Positions 18,312 through 27,175 are shown, counted from the first letter of the stretch. The stretch: 64,000 nucleotides of DNA from Natroniella sp046097105 (GCF_046097105.1 NZ_CP175562.1:1860001-1924000); one strand, 5' to 3'. Translations and numbers: made by a program. Notes: generated by a model not told the origin, from the sequence alone.

Positions 18312-19676
18312 CTAATTACCAATCTCTTCTATTTCAATTGGGAATAGTTCAGTTGGATCATCAACCTTAATCAAATGGTGTAGACTAAATTCATAAACCT
18401 CTCCGGCTTTTAGATCAGATGGTGAATAAGGAAAAGCTAAATTACCTGCGGTAGCTACTCGACCAGGATAACCATAATGTAGCATTGTTGAACGGGCAAA
18501 ACTACAGATTGTATTAGCTAATTTTTGACTTTTAGCTACAACTTCAATAATAATTCCCACTTCATGACTTGAAACTTCTCGCTGTGGCTCTAGTTGGCCC
18601 ATTACTCCATCCCGACCATAAATTCTAAATATTAAATTATAATCATCATCAGCCAAATCAACAAAATTATCCCTAACTGTATCTTCTACAACTGCAATTA
18701 TATGATCTAATTGCTCAATCATAATCGGATCTCTAGTACCAGCAATTGATATCGTTCGATAACCGACCTTCTTAGCTCCTTCTAATTTGATTGTATACTC
18801 TTCATCAGCAATAAATTTACTTCCACTAACCTTAACAGTCCGCTCATCATACTGTTCAAATTCCGTTTCCGATAAATCAATAATTCCTCCTGGCCCATGT
18901 AACTTAGTAGGATTAGTCTTTTCGTATAAAGTATGAGCTGCTACTGAAGTAGTAGTACATTTGCGTTTAAGATTTAACGGTTCTAATAAGAAGTGATCAT
19001 CACGCAAAATACCAAACATAGCATCACTACCACTACCAGGACTTGCTGCTATTGATGCACATTCCATAATCTTGCCCATATGGAGTGCTAAGCCTGCTGG
19101 CAGACCTTCTTTAATGCAAAAGCTAGCAAAAACAGTCGGATCATAAGCCCGACCGGCAATGATGACCTCTGCATCTTCCTCTAAAGCCTTAATAAAAGGC
19201 TCTACCCCCATCTGCCCTACAATTCTAGTGCTAGCTTTTAACTCCTCCTCAGTCAATTCTGGAGCAGGATATAATGGACTTATACCTCCAGCTTGAAACT
19301 TTTCTGATATAAAATCTTTCTTCTGTTCAGCTTGAATAGTAGCTAATTTAAAGTTTAACCCTTCTTCTTGAGCAATCTCTTTTACAATCTGACTACACCA
19401 TTCTAAATGAGAAGAACCGCCTGCTCCTCCAGCTGTTCCGACTATTACCGGAATACCCTTTTGTTGCCCTGCTTTAATCATTAATTTAAGATCTCTTTTA
19501 ACTGCTGTCTTATCTGTAAAAGAGACACCTGCCCCTAAATAATAGGGGCCAGGATCACTTGAACCAGCATCAACTGCAATTAAATCTGGATCTTTATCCA
19601 AGCCACGCTCAAAAGATTCAACTGGAAATCCATAACCCAAGATTGCTGTTGGAGATAAAACTCTGATCTCTTTCAT
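18312..19676 (-). CDS. DUF1446 (AtuA-like) protein of the methylaspartate operon
   Basis: About 454 residues. The start at 19676 (MKEIRVLSPTAILGYG) has AAAGGTGG upstream. An upstream in-frame extension to 19766 only translates hexamer repeats and is rejected. Signatures include DLIAVDAGSSDPGPYYLG near the N-terminus, GTAGGAGGSSH, AGRAYDPTVFASFC and GAKKVGYRTISIAGTRDP. The family is named after acyclic terpene use but its chemistry is unproven. Its place between methylaspartate ammonia-lyase and DUF4387 suggests it acts on mesaconate or citramalate, perhaps as a CoA-independent or novel lyase/hydratase (inference). Confidence 0.85.
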   Translation of the reverse strand: MKEIRVLSPTAILGYGFPVESFERGLDKDPDLIAVDAGSSDPGPYYLGAGVSFTDKTAVKRDLKLMIKAGQQKGIPVIVGTAGGAGGSSHLEWCSQIVKEIAQEEGLNFKLATIQAEQKKDFISEKFQAGGISPLYPAPELTEEELKASTRIVGQMGVEPFIKALEEDAEVIIAGRAYDPTVFASFCIKEGLPAGLALHMGKIMECASIAASPGSGSDAMFGILRDDHFLLEPLNLKRKCTTTSVAAHTLYEKTNPTKLHGPGGIIDLSETEFEQYDERTVKVSGSKFIADEEYTIKLEGAKKVGYRTISIAGTRDPIMIEQLDHIIAVVEDTVRDNFVDLADDDYNLIFRIYGRDGVMGQLEPQREVSSHEVGIIIEVVAKSQKLANTICSFARSTMLHYGYPGRVATAGNLAFPYSPSDLKAGEVYEFSLHHLIKVDDPTELFPIEIEEIGN

Positions 19677-19722
19677 ATTATTCAGCCCACCTTTCTTTAG
19701 CAATTTAAAACATATTGATATA

Positions 19723-19822
19723 TAGCTTAAATTTAAGTCCAAGTCTAAGTTTAAGTAAGAACTCAAAACCCTTATGTTTTTAACGATTATATTAGACTTA
19801 ACCTCAACCTTAAACTTAAGCT
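19723..19822. repeat. Degenerate TAAGTT hexamer arrays forming inverted arms
   Basis: The left arm (19723-19758) is built of TTTAAG/TCTAAG/TCCAAG units. The right arm (19794-19822) reads the same in reverse complement (both begin AGCTTAA). About 35 bp separate them, so the DNA or RNA could fold into a long imperfect hairpin. It lies between mal and the DUF1446 gene. Similar arrays occur at 25797-25885, 30068-30298 and 57064-57111. Confidence 0.7.
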
Positions 19823-19831
19823 GTTTTGTAA

Positions 19832-21073
19832 TTATCCTCTAGCTTTAAGTAAGGCCAACACCCGCTCCATCTCATTCTTAACAATCATCAATCCTTCATC
19901 AACACCCATCCCTGGTTTGGCCAACATTTGATCAGGTCGGGTTGCCAACGCTAAATTAACACAGATTTGAGCTGAACGATCCGTCTCATTACAGGTTCCA
20001 CCCTGATAAGCTCCTACTCCATTCTCCTTGCAGTATAATACCGCTTCTATTGTATTATTAATTCCACCTAAATCAGGTGTCTTAATCTGAACAACATCTG
20101 CTGCTTCTTGATCAACAAACATCTTGATATCTTCAAGAGTATTACACCATTCATCAGCTACCAACTCAACTGCTATTTCTCTGTTTTGAACTTCATCTCT
20201 TAAAACTTTCATATCTTTAATCTGTTCTTCTCTACTACCCGAATCCATTGGCCCTTCAATTCTAAGATTGTGTGGCTTAGCAGCCTGGGCCAACTCTTCT
20301 AAATAATTTGCCATCTGCTGTGGATCATTATCAAATGCTAAACCGATCGTACCATAGACATCAATATGAAAGATAGGCAAATAATCTGAAGTAGGTCGTA
20401 ACTTCTTAACTCTATTTTTTAACCATTCAACATACTCCAATAATCTTTCCCCATTTTCACCTAATTTATCTTTAACATTATTAATCAACGCATGGGGCAT
20501 CACATCTGTATGCTTAATAACCATTTTATCAACATTATCATATCTATCATCACCAGTTTGAGTAAAGATCGGTACAGGTTCTGCAATCAGTTCTAGATCA
20601 TATTCCTCCGCTACTATCTCTGTCATCGTCTTTTTTTTAGCTTTAGCCACTGCATCTAATACTGCTTGAGTAAGACCATAGCGAATTGCAGTATGTAATC
20701 TTTCACCCTCCCTAAAAAATTGATCAATCTCTTCTGCTAGCTCCCTAAAAGAATTTAGCTCTCTTCCAATCAACTGAGGAGCAATCTCATCTTCAATCAC
20801 TGGAATAAATTCTTGAGCTAAAAACAACGAATCTCTTCCTCCAGCTCCAGAATACTGAACTGCTGCACAATCACCATAAGCTACTTGTCCGTCTTCTAGA
20901 ATGAGCATTACTGAAATTGACTCTCCAGCTTGACGGATTGCACTGAACCCTTCAGTCTTTGCTTGACCTACATAAGAAAACCTATCACTTTCAGCACCAT
21001 CCTTGATCGCTTGTTGATCATCAAAATAAAATCCTGTCATTCCTGGAGAAGTAATTATATCTTTGATTTTCAT
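19832..21073 (-). CDS. mal: Methylaspartate ammonia-lyase
   Basis: Removes ammonia from (2S,3S)-3-methylaspartate to give mesaconate, the second step of the glutamate mutase route. An enolase-superfamily protein of 413 residues, normal length. Near the C-terminus it shows the catalytic-lysine segment VVQIKTPDLGG, then GAYQGGTCNETDRSAQ and KPGMGVDEGLMI, as in the Clostridium tetanomorphum enzyme. The Shine-Dalgarno AGGAGGG precedes the ATG. It follows glmE by about 110 bp, a gap that carries AGCTGACAGCTGAAGACTGATAGCT-like self-complementary sequence. Confidence 0.97.
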   Translation of the reverse strand: MKIKDIITSPGMTGFYFDDQQAIKDGAESDRFSYVGQAKTEGFSAIRQAGESISVMLILEDGQVAYGDCAAVQYSGAGGRDSLFLAQEFIPVIEDEIAPQLIGRELNSFRELAEEIDQFFREGERLHTAIRYGLTQAVLDAVAKAKKKTMTEIVAEEYDLELIAEPVPIFTQTGDDRYDNVDKMVIKHTDVMPHALINNVKDKLGENGERLLEYVEWLKNRVKKLRPTSDYLPIFHIDVYGTIGLAFDNDPQQMANYLEELAQAAKPHNLRIEGPMDSGSREEQIKDMKVLRDEVQNREIAVELVADEWCNTLEDIKMFVDQEAADVVQIKTPDLGGINNTIEAVLYCKENGVGAYQGGTCNETDRSAQICVNLALATRPDQMLAKPGMGVDEGLMIVKNEMERVLALLKARG

Positions 21074-21182
21074 CCAATCCCTCCTTGTTAGTCATCAGCT
21101 TTGAGTTATGAGCCGTTAGCCAATTCAAAATCATAAACACTGGTTTTAGCTGACAGCTGAAGACTGATAGCTACAGTTATTC

Positions 21183-22631
21183 CTACTCCCGTGGCCTTCC
21201 TACTAACTTACCCTTACTAATAGCATAAATATCATCAATTACCATTTGAAAATTAGGTTCTCGCAATTCCTCTTTGCCACGCTCTTCTAATTTAGCTTGG
21301 TTAAATTTTAATACTTCATCTGAAAAAGGTAGATTCCCTGGATTTAAATACCTTACTGCTCCTTCATTATCTCTAGCAGGTAAGATATTACCAGCGTTAT
21401 ATCTACTCGGCGCAAAAGGAATATCTATAATTCCTGCTGTAAAAGCTTTAACCGTACCTTGAGCTAAATCACCGTTACCTAATTCAAAGACTCTATCTAA
21501 AATCTGTCTAGTCTCTTTTTTAATCATCTCTTTTTCTTTTTCTAGTTTGCCATTAGAGGTGAATTCTTGATCTTTAAGCATATTGATTAACTGTTTAGTA
21601 GTTCTTAAACCTTCTGCATTAGCCTCTTTAGTTGGAATACCTAATGCTTCATGTGGCGTCTTTACAATAACCTTAGTAGCTTTGGCTAAAGCAGCTGTAG
21701 TAGCTCCCCACGAAATAACTCCAAAGGCTTGTGCTTCATCTTGAGGGAAACCTCCCATCCACTGATGAAAAACTGTAGTCAACATTATATCATCATAATC
21801 AGCTAAGTACTCTTCTGCCAACTCTTCTAAAGTCTTAATAGCAGCAACATCCTGAATCAAATTACCACACTGACCATATCCCAAAGTTAGGTTCTTAACC
21901 CCCTGCTCAACAGCCAATAATGCCTCTATAATTGCTACACTATGAGAAACTGATGGAGGTACCAAAGTTCCAGTTAATGGGCCAAAAGGCTCCCGATTGA
22001 TCTTAACTCCATGTTCTTCATAAAATCCAATCAAACGGTCAACATACTGCCAATCATACAATGTCTGTTCTATTGAAACCTCCTTAGCATAAGGTATATT
22101 ATAAGAAATCCCCCCACCTTCATAATCAGTAAACCCTCCTGCCAAGGTGATCTCTGCCAGTAATCTAGCATCTGGAGTTCCATGTCTAACCTGTAAAGGT
22201 GCATCTAAAGCTTCAACTACCCTTCTACAACCTTCAACTCCATGATTAACAGCTGGAAACCCATTCAATAATGACCTATCTTCATTTTGACTTTCCTTAA
22301 TCCCAGCCGCTGCTTCTTGATAATTATTCTGTCTAGTGTAACTATCAATTGTAGTTGGCAATACATCTGCTTTTCCTTTTTCTCTTAAAAACTGCAACAA
22401 CTCTATATGTTGATCAACTAAAGCTACCCCTGCTCGTGGTTGAATCAAAGAAACTCCTTCCTCTTTAGCCAATGCTAATTTATTAGCCATCACCTTTTCT
22501 GCTGGTAAATTTTTATGATAAGCAATAGCCTCATCTAAATCGACTGCTTCTCCTGTCGGCCATTGTCCTAAAATTTCTCCTCTAACTTGTTTGAATTTTT
22601 CTAAATCCCACTTTTTATTTTCTAATTTCAT
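21183..22631 (-). CDS. glmE: Methylaspartate (glutamate) mutase epsilon subunit
   Basis: The large subunit of adenosylcobalamin-dependent glutamate mutase, which rearranges L-glutamate to (2S,3S)-3-methylaspartate in a TIM barrel. At 482 residues it has the expected length. Typical segments are IQPRAGVALVDQHI, VNHGVEGCRRVVEALDAPLQVRHGTPD (quoted in part) and GGFTDYEGGGISYNIPY. It follows glmS by 21 bp; the pair forms the active complex. The ATG has AGGAGG upstream. Confidence 0.97.
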   Translation of the reverse strand: MKLENKKWDLEKFKQVRGEILGQWPTGEAVDLDEAIAYHKNLPAEKVMANKLALAKEEGVSLIQPRAGVALVDQHIELLQFLREKGKADVLPTTIDSYTRQNNYQEAAAGIKESQNEDRSLLNGFPAVNHGVEGCRRVVEALDAPLQVRHGTPDARLLAEITLAGGFTDYEGGGISYNIPYAKEVSIEQTLYDWQYVDRLIGFYEEHGVKINREPFGPLTGTLVPPSVSHSVAIIEALLAVEQGVKNLTLGYGQCGNLIQDVAAIKTLEELAEEYLADYDDIMLTTVFHQWMGGFPQDEAQAFGVISWGATTAALAKATKVIVKTPHEALGIPTKEANAEGLRTTKQLINMLKDQEFTSNGKLEKEKEMIKKETRQILDRVFELGNGDLAQGTVKAFTAGIIDIPFAPSRYNAGNILPARDNEGAVRYLNPGNLPFSDEVLKFNQAKLEERGKEELREPNFQMVIDDIYAISKGKLVGRPRE

Positions 22632-22652
22632 TCCATTTACCTCCTAATTAAT

Positions 22653-23072
22653 TTAGTTAGTTACTCCTAAGTCCTGCTTTAGATCAGCAATTGGCTCTTC
22701 AGGTAATGTGCCTGGAGGATAGACCCGATCAAAGCCCATTTCTAAAAACTTTTCTTTAGTTGGTTCCCACTCTTGCTTACCAACTACTAAATTACCACCA
22801 ACATATAATGTAATATCTTCTAAGCCAGATTCAATACACTTTTCTCTAAACCCTTTACAATCAAGTTCACCATGCCCATACAAAGAAGAAACCAAAATAG
22901 CATCTGCATCCGTTTCAATAGCAGCATTAATAAACTCTTTCTGAGGTGCCAATACTCCAATATTGACAACATCAAATCCTGCCTTTGTAAATGCCTCTTC
23001 TAAAATTCTATTTCCTACCGCATGAACATCAGAACCAATAACCCCCATCACCACTGTCTTCTTTTCTGCCAT
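22653..23072 (-). CDS. glmS: Methylaspartate (glutamate) mutase sigma subunit, B12-binding
   Basis: The small cobalamin-binding subunit, a Rossmann-like domain. The base-off DxHxxG motif is at residues 15-20 (SDVHAVG), His17 being the lower cobalt ligand. SSLYGHGELDCKGF and YVGGNLVVGKQ match the family. 139 residues, normal. It sits between glmL (312 bp upstream) and glmE. Confidence 0.97.
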   Translation of the reverse strand: MAEKKTVVMGVIGSDVHAVGNRILEEAFTKAGFDVVNIGVLAPQKEFINAAIETDADAILVSSLYGHGELDCKGFREKCIESGLEDITLYVGGNLVVGKQEWEPTKEKFLEMGFDRVYPPGTLPEEPIADLKQDLGVTN

Positions 23073-23384
23073 AGACTATCCCACCTCTAATTTAATTTTA
23101 TTAAACAGAATTATCAAGAAGTTTTTATTACCTTATACTCATAAATAATGATACCCATTAAAAGTTTGATGCAATTTAGATACCAGTTAAAAAATAATCG
23201 TTTAATTTCATCTTATTTTAACAAAGAGATCGTTTTAACCTTTTACTAGACTTCTTATTTAATATTTTCAACCTAAACATAAAAATTAATCAACTTCAAC
23301 AGAATTTAATTAAACGGAATGGGTTATCTAACTAAAAAAACAAGTTTTATTAAACCTATTAACCCAATTTTATAATTCATCTAA
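23073..23384. other. 312-bp gap between glmS and glmL
   Basis: AT-rich, with no ORF, no convincing terminator and no promoter that I trust. TATTAAAC recurs near 23099 and 23348. A B12 riboswitch was looked for and not recognised. Confidence 0.5.
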
Positions 23385-24773
23385 TCAAATCGCTTTCAAA
23401 TAAATTTTAGCCAACTGTAGAGCTTGGTTCGGTTTAATCTCAGCTAATAATCCAATTGCTGATAAAATATAATCTTGATCTAACATTAACTTAGGCTCCA
23501 TTGGGGCCAAGATTTGTGGTTCGTCCGCACTAAATAGTCCCTCCTTCAATATTTCAGCCGGTTGTGCACTATGAACGACCACTCCACCAGTACCAATTAT
23601 TAAATTTAATTTAGTTAAATCCTTACCATACTGGACATATTGTTGACCAAAAGGACTATAAACAGTCTCAATCCGCCCAACATGCCTGTTAACGGCAGCA
23701 TTAGTAGCAGCCTTAGCAAGTGCTAAATCAAATTCTTTTTCCTGTTGTTCAGTAGGTACATAATTAACCTCTTCCCCAACTTTATCTATATAATCTAATA
23801 ACTCATTTTGAAACATTTGCTCCACAAAATTTAATACATTTTCCTCTCCAACACTCTTTAATAAAGAAGAAGCACTATACCTCATTCCTAAATCTCCCTC
23901 AACAGTCCGCTTAATATAAGCTTCTTCTAGTCCTCTTAAGTTAACTCCTCCTTTGGTTGGCTTACCTTTAGCTGCTGAATGAATATCAGTAGTAGCCCCT
24001 CCAATATCAACAACCATCAACTCCCCTAAACCATCTTCTTGAGCAGTACCTTCTGAAATCAGCTCTGCTGCTTTCATCACTGCCGAAGGTGTTGGCATGA
24101 TTACTCCTTCCAAATAATCTTCGACCAAATCCAAACCCTTAGCATAAATAATTTGCTCTAAAAAGACATCTCGAATCTTCTGACGGGCCGGTTCAATATT
24201 CAACTCTTCTAATTTAGGCATTACATTAGCTGTCAGATAAGCTGTTTTGTTTCCAGCCACCAAGATCTCTTCAACCTGCTTAGCCACTACTTTATTTCCT
24301 GCTACTATCACTGGAGTATCCAATTTAGATTCAGCCAACCGCATAGCATTCTCTAAAATTATATTCTGATTACCTCCATCAGTCCCCCCAGCCAACAAGA
24401 TTACATCAGGTTCAACTCCAATAATCTCATCTATCTCAGCTGCTGTTAGCTCATAAGAGTAAACATCAGCAACTTTGGCCCCAGCTCCTAAAGCAGCTCT
24501 TTTAGCAGCTTCAGCAGTCAACTCAGGTACCAAGCCTACTGCTACCATCTTTAAACCACCTGCTGTACTACTACAAGCTAATCTATAATCAATCCCCTCT
24601 AGTTCAACTCCCTGTTCAATCAACTTCTTAAAAACCTCTTTAAGCCCCTGATCTATCCCTTCTTCAATCGTAGTGAATGCTTTTGCCGTTGCTTCTAACT
24701 TAAGCTCTGTCAAATTGAAGACGGTAGCTTTAGTATATGTGCTTCCAATATCAACCAATAAAGCTAATTCCAT
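23385..24773 (-). CDS. glmL: Glutamate mutase-associated ASKHA protein GlmL/MutL
   Basis: A 462-residue ATPase of the actin/hexokinase fold, usually encoded beside glutamate or ornithine aminomutases and thought to reactivate the B12 enzyme. Phosphate-1 motif is LLVDIGSTYTKATVF at the N-terminus. ILLAGGTDGG and VVDIGGATTDIHS (about residues 255-267) form the rest of the nucleotide site. It is the first gene of the operon with glmS, glmE, mal, DUF1446 and DUF4387. A sigma-54 promoter lies about 85 bp upstream. Confidence 0.95.
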   Translation of the reverse strand: MELALLVDIGSTYTKATVFNLTELKLEATAKAFTTIEEGIDQGLKEVFKKLIEQGVELEGIDYRLACSSTAGGLKMVAVGLVPELTAEAAKRAALGAGAKVADVYSYELTAAEIDEIIGVEPDVILLAGGTDGGNQNIILENAMRLAESKLDTPVIVAGNKVVAKQVEEILVAGNKTAYLTANVMPKLEELNIEPARQKIRDVFLEQIIYAKGLDLVEDYLEGVIMPTPSAVMKAAELISEGTAQEDGLGELMVVDIGGATTDIHSAAKGKPTKGGVNLRGLEEAYIKRTVEGDLGMRYSASSLLKSVGEENVLNFVEQMFQNELLDYIDKVGEEVNYVPTEQQEKEFDLALAKAATNAAVNRHVGRIETVYSPFGQQYVQYGKDLTKLNLIIGTGGVVVHSAQPAEILKEGLFSADEPQILAPMEPKLMLDQDYILSAIGLLAEIKPNQALQLAKIYLKAI

Positions 24774-24856
24774 CTTTTCACCCCTTTAAATAAAAATTGA
24801 TAATTGACAATTAAAATCTTAAAAAAAAACTGAAAAGAATACTTAAAATTATCAAA

Positions 24857-24872
24857 TGCAAAAATAATGCCA
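24857..24872 (-). promoter_or_regulatory. Sigma-54 (-24/-12) promoter of the glutamate mutase operon
   Basis: On the minus strand TGGCATTATTTTTGCA matches the sigma-54 consensus TGGCA-N6-TTGCA, with GG and GC exactly 10 nt apart. The predicted start is near 24845, giving a leader of about 70 nt before glmL. The sigma-54 activator encoded at 15306-17363 is the natural partner. Confidence 0.75.
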
Positions 24873-24930
24873 GTCACCATTCGCTCTTGATTTCATTAGT
24901 TCCAACTATCTTCTGCTAATTAAATTTCTA

Positions 24931-24954
24931 AAACAACCCAACAATGGGTTGTTT
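24931..24954 (-). terminator. Perfect 10-bp inverted repeat: terminator of the MBL gene or activator site
   Basis: AAACAACCCA and TGGGTTGTTT flank a 4-nt loop. It is 39 bp past the stop of the MBL hydrolase gene and is followed by only a weak T-run on the minus strand. It is also centred about 95-100 bp upstream of the predicted sigma-54 start, a usual distance for an enhancer. Which role applies cannot be told from sequence. Confidence 0.55.
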
Positions 24955-24992
24955 ATAAAGACTGCTTACTATAAAATATGTAGTCAACTCAA

Positions 24993-25733
24993 TTAGAAAG
25001 AATACTTCTTTAGTATCCGGGCCAACTCCACCTCTATTTCAGTTTCTGGTACCTCAGCAGCAATTTCGCTCTGCTCATATTCAGGCCAAAAATGGGTCAA
25101 CAGCACTTTACTAGCTTGAGCTTCAATCCCCAATTGAACCGCCTGCTTGACAGTTAAGTGGCCTGCCTTAGCATACTGACGATCTTTTTCCAATAAACTC
25201 GCCTCCGCTAACAATAAATCTATATTGAAAGCAAAATCTAGCAATGATTTATCCCAGCCAGTATCAGCAGTATAGACAAACTGCTTAACCCCATCATCAA
25301 CTTTAATTGCATAACACTCCTTAGGATGATTACTTCTTTGAAAACTGACCTTTAAATTTCCTAATTCAAGTTCTGTCTCTTGACCAATCTGCTGTAAATG
25401 AAACTCATCTCCAACCTTAGCTTGGATAAATTGTAATTCATCCCCACCATCAAAAGGTAGATAAACTGCTAGTGCTTCCTCCCTCTTTCCGTACTTTATA
25501 CTTTTTTCCATTCCATAATGCATCGGCAACAGATCCAAGCAGTGGTCTTGATGTAAATGAGAGATAATAATCGCATCTAACTGATAAAAAGGTATTATCT
25601 GCTGTAAATTACTCAATGTCCCCGGGCCAACATCAATCAAGATATTCTGCTTATCAGCCTGTAATAAATAACCTGAACAAGCAGCATCTTTAGTTGGATA
25701 TGGAGAACAATTACCTAAGACAGTCAACTTCAT
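24993..25733 (-). CDS. MBL-fold metallo-hydrolase (RNase Z-like)
   Basis: 246 residues of the metallo-beta-lactamase fold with HLHQDH (59-64) for the di-metal site. Further metal ligands lie in FQRSNHPKE, YTADTGWD and LTHFWPEYE. It lacks the extended exosite of true tRNase Z as far as I can see, so the substrate is unknown; related proteins are often annotated as ribonuclease Z or phosphodiesterase. It has a good Shine-Dalgarno (GAGGTGA). Its stop is followed by an inverted repeat (24931-24954). Confidence 0.85.
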   Translation of the reverse strand: MKLTVLGNCSPYPTKDAACSGYLLQADKQNILIDVGPGTLSNLQQIIPFYQLDAIIISHLHQDHCLDLLPMHYGMEKSIKYGKREEALAVYLPFDGGDELQFIQAKVGDEFHLQQIGQETELELGNLKVSFQRSNHPKECYAIKVDDGVKQFVYTADTGWDKSLLDFAFNIDLLLAEASLLEKDRQYAKAGHLTVKQAVQLGIEAQASKVLLTHFWPEYEQSEIAAEVPETEIEVELARILKKYSF

Positions 25734-25796
25734 TTTATCACCTCTTTTTCCCTTCGCTTTCTATTATAACATAATCTGCCTAACTCGCAATCTATA

Positions 25797-25885
25797 ACTT
25801 AAGTTTAAGGCTAAAGTTAAGATTAAGCCTACCATTAAAAACATACATAAAGGCTTAGCTCTTACTTAGACTTAGGCTCGAACTT
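25797..25885. repeat. Degenerate TAAGTT hexamer arrays, inverted arms
   Basis: The left arm (25797-25829) is made of CTTAAG/TTTAAG/GCTAAAG/GTTAAG units and the right arm (25851-25885) of their complements; each ends in TAAGCC when read outward-in. The central spacer is about 21 bp. Same design as 19723-19822. It separates the germination operon from the MBL gene and may act as a terminator. Confidence 0.7.
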
Positions 25886-25897
25886 GATGGTTTTCAA

Positions 25898-26986
25898 CTA
25901 TTCACTGCTCTCCCCGACTCCTCTTGCAACCGCAATCACATAATAGACCGGAAACAATCCAGTTAATGGAAAAATTAAATACATAGCGAGATCTTCAATA
26001 GAATTTTTTAACATTTCAAAGTTCTCAGGTAACATCGCTAGCCCTAGTACAATCAAAGCCAACGGCAAGACCAACGGTTTATAATCCTCTAAGTTCAGCC
26101 ATTGAGCAATTCCTACTGATACAGGAAAGAAATAACCTGCTACCGTCATATATGCGATTGGAAACCAGACAATCGTCAAGATCCCTTCAAAGCCTTTCAA
26201 AAAATCAGCAATCTCTAATAATCTAGTTACTGAAAAGATAGGAAAAGTATGAAATAAAGTACTCTCAACTCCTAAAACGCTGATAATCAAACTAACAATC
26301 ATCAGCATCTGAATCATGATCAGAAAAAAACTACCTCCACTTATCTGCTCCATCAGGTCTAATTTATCCAAATAAGCTAGCCAAAAAGCCATAAATGCCA
26401 ATCCAATACTTAACATTGCAAAAAACCGCAAACTACCTATCAAAACTGGCTCTAGCCCAAATTCTAAAAATGGTCTAAATCGCTCAAGACTCCCCCGTTC
26501 AATCCCTACTAAAAAAATAACCATCAACCCAGTTAGAACCAAAGGGACAAAGAACTGACATGTCCTAACATAAACCTCAAACCCCTTCTTAGCTACATAA
26601 ACCGTTAAACCAACCAATAATAAATTAAAGGCAAGTGGAGGAGTTTCTGGCATCAAGATGATCAATACCTCAGTATTTAAACGTGTAATAAGTGATACAT
26701 AAATAATAAAAGAGATGATATAAACAGCCCCCAATAGTTTACCTAAGAGAGTTCCTAAAACTTGCGGTAAGTATTCAATAAATGTCTGTCCAGGGAAGAG
26801 ATTAGCCAGCTTAATTATAAATAAGCTCAAACAAAACCCAGCCAAGTAACCAGCAGGTACTGCCAGCCAAGAATCTCTGCCAGCTACTTCTGCTAAATAA
26901 GTATTAATTACCAAAAATTTAGTATTAAACAACCCTACAAAGAGCAAAAAGACTGCTTGACCCCTTGATACTATCTCCTCATTCAA
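25898..26986 (-). CDS. Spore germination protein GerB family, germinant receptor subunit B
   Basis: An inner-membrane protein of the APC-like GerAB/YndE family, about 362 residues with roughly ten hydrophobic segments; it contributes to germinant recognition and ion release. The start is most likely TTG at 26986 (NEEIVSRGQAVFLLFV), which has GGGGAGG upstream. A longer reading to 27082 overlaps the small upstream gene in another frame and is rejected. It is the last gene of the gerA-gerC-small ORF-gerB operon. Confidence 0.92.
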   Translation of the reverse strand: MNEEIVSRGQAVFLLFVGLFNTKFLVINTYLAEVAGRDSWLAVPAGYLAGFCLSLFIIKLANLFPGQTFIEYLPQVLGTLLGKLLGAVYIISFIIYVSLITRLNTEVLIILMPETPPLAFNLLLVGLTVYVAKKGFEVYVRTCQFFVPLVLTGLMVIFLVGIERGSLERFRPFLEFGLEPVLIGSLRFFAMLSIGLAFMAFWLAYLDKLDLMEQISGGSFFLIMIQMLMIVSLIISVLGVESTLFHTFPIFSVTRLLEIADFLKGFEGILTIVWFPIAYMTVAGYFFPVSVGIAQWLNLEDYKPLVLPLALIVLGLAMLPENFEMLKNSIEDLAMYLIFPLTGLFPVYYVIAVARGVGESSE

Positions 26987-27009
26987 AATTTTATTCCTCC
27001 CCTCCCCTC

Positions 27010-27159
27010 TTACCAAATAAAATATAGAGCTAAACCCACTCCACCTCCTAATAGAATAAAGAAAGTAATCAACTCCCTCCACAATTTCAGAGCAATCATT
27101 TTAGGGACTTCAATCAGACTGATTACTAAACCAGTTAACAACAGACCAATTATCTGCAT
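27010..27159 (-). CDS. Small two-helix membrane protein in the germination operon
   Basis: A 49-residue ORF, starting MQIIGLLLTGLVISLIEVPK and ending in LALYFIW. It has two hydrophobic stretches (about 3-17 and 31-48) joined by a short basic linker (KMIALKLWRE). ATG at 27157-27159 follows AAAGGTGG by about 9 nt; the TAA at 27010 is 23 bp before the gerB TTG start. Some Bacillus and clostridial ger operons carry a small two-TM D subunit in this place, and this is probably an equivalent (inference). Confidence 0.75.
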   Translation of the reverse strand: MQIIGLLLTGLVISLIEVPKMIALKLWRELITFFILLGGGVGLALYFIW

Positions 27160-27175
27160 CTAATTTTACCACCTT

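Noticed and set aside
19677..19766. N-terminal extension of the DUF1446 gene reading NLDLDLNLSY
   Set aside because: It is the translation of a hexamer repeat, lacks homology to the family start, and a good ribosome-binding site precedes the ATG at 19676.
23073..23384. Cobalamin riboswitch before glmS
   Set aside because: No B12-box sequence or suitable stems were recognised; the genes seem controlled by sigma-54 instead.
26987..27082. Longer start for the gerB gene
   Set aside because: It overlaps a small gene in another frame and has no proper ribosome-binding site, whereas TTG at 26986 does.
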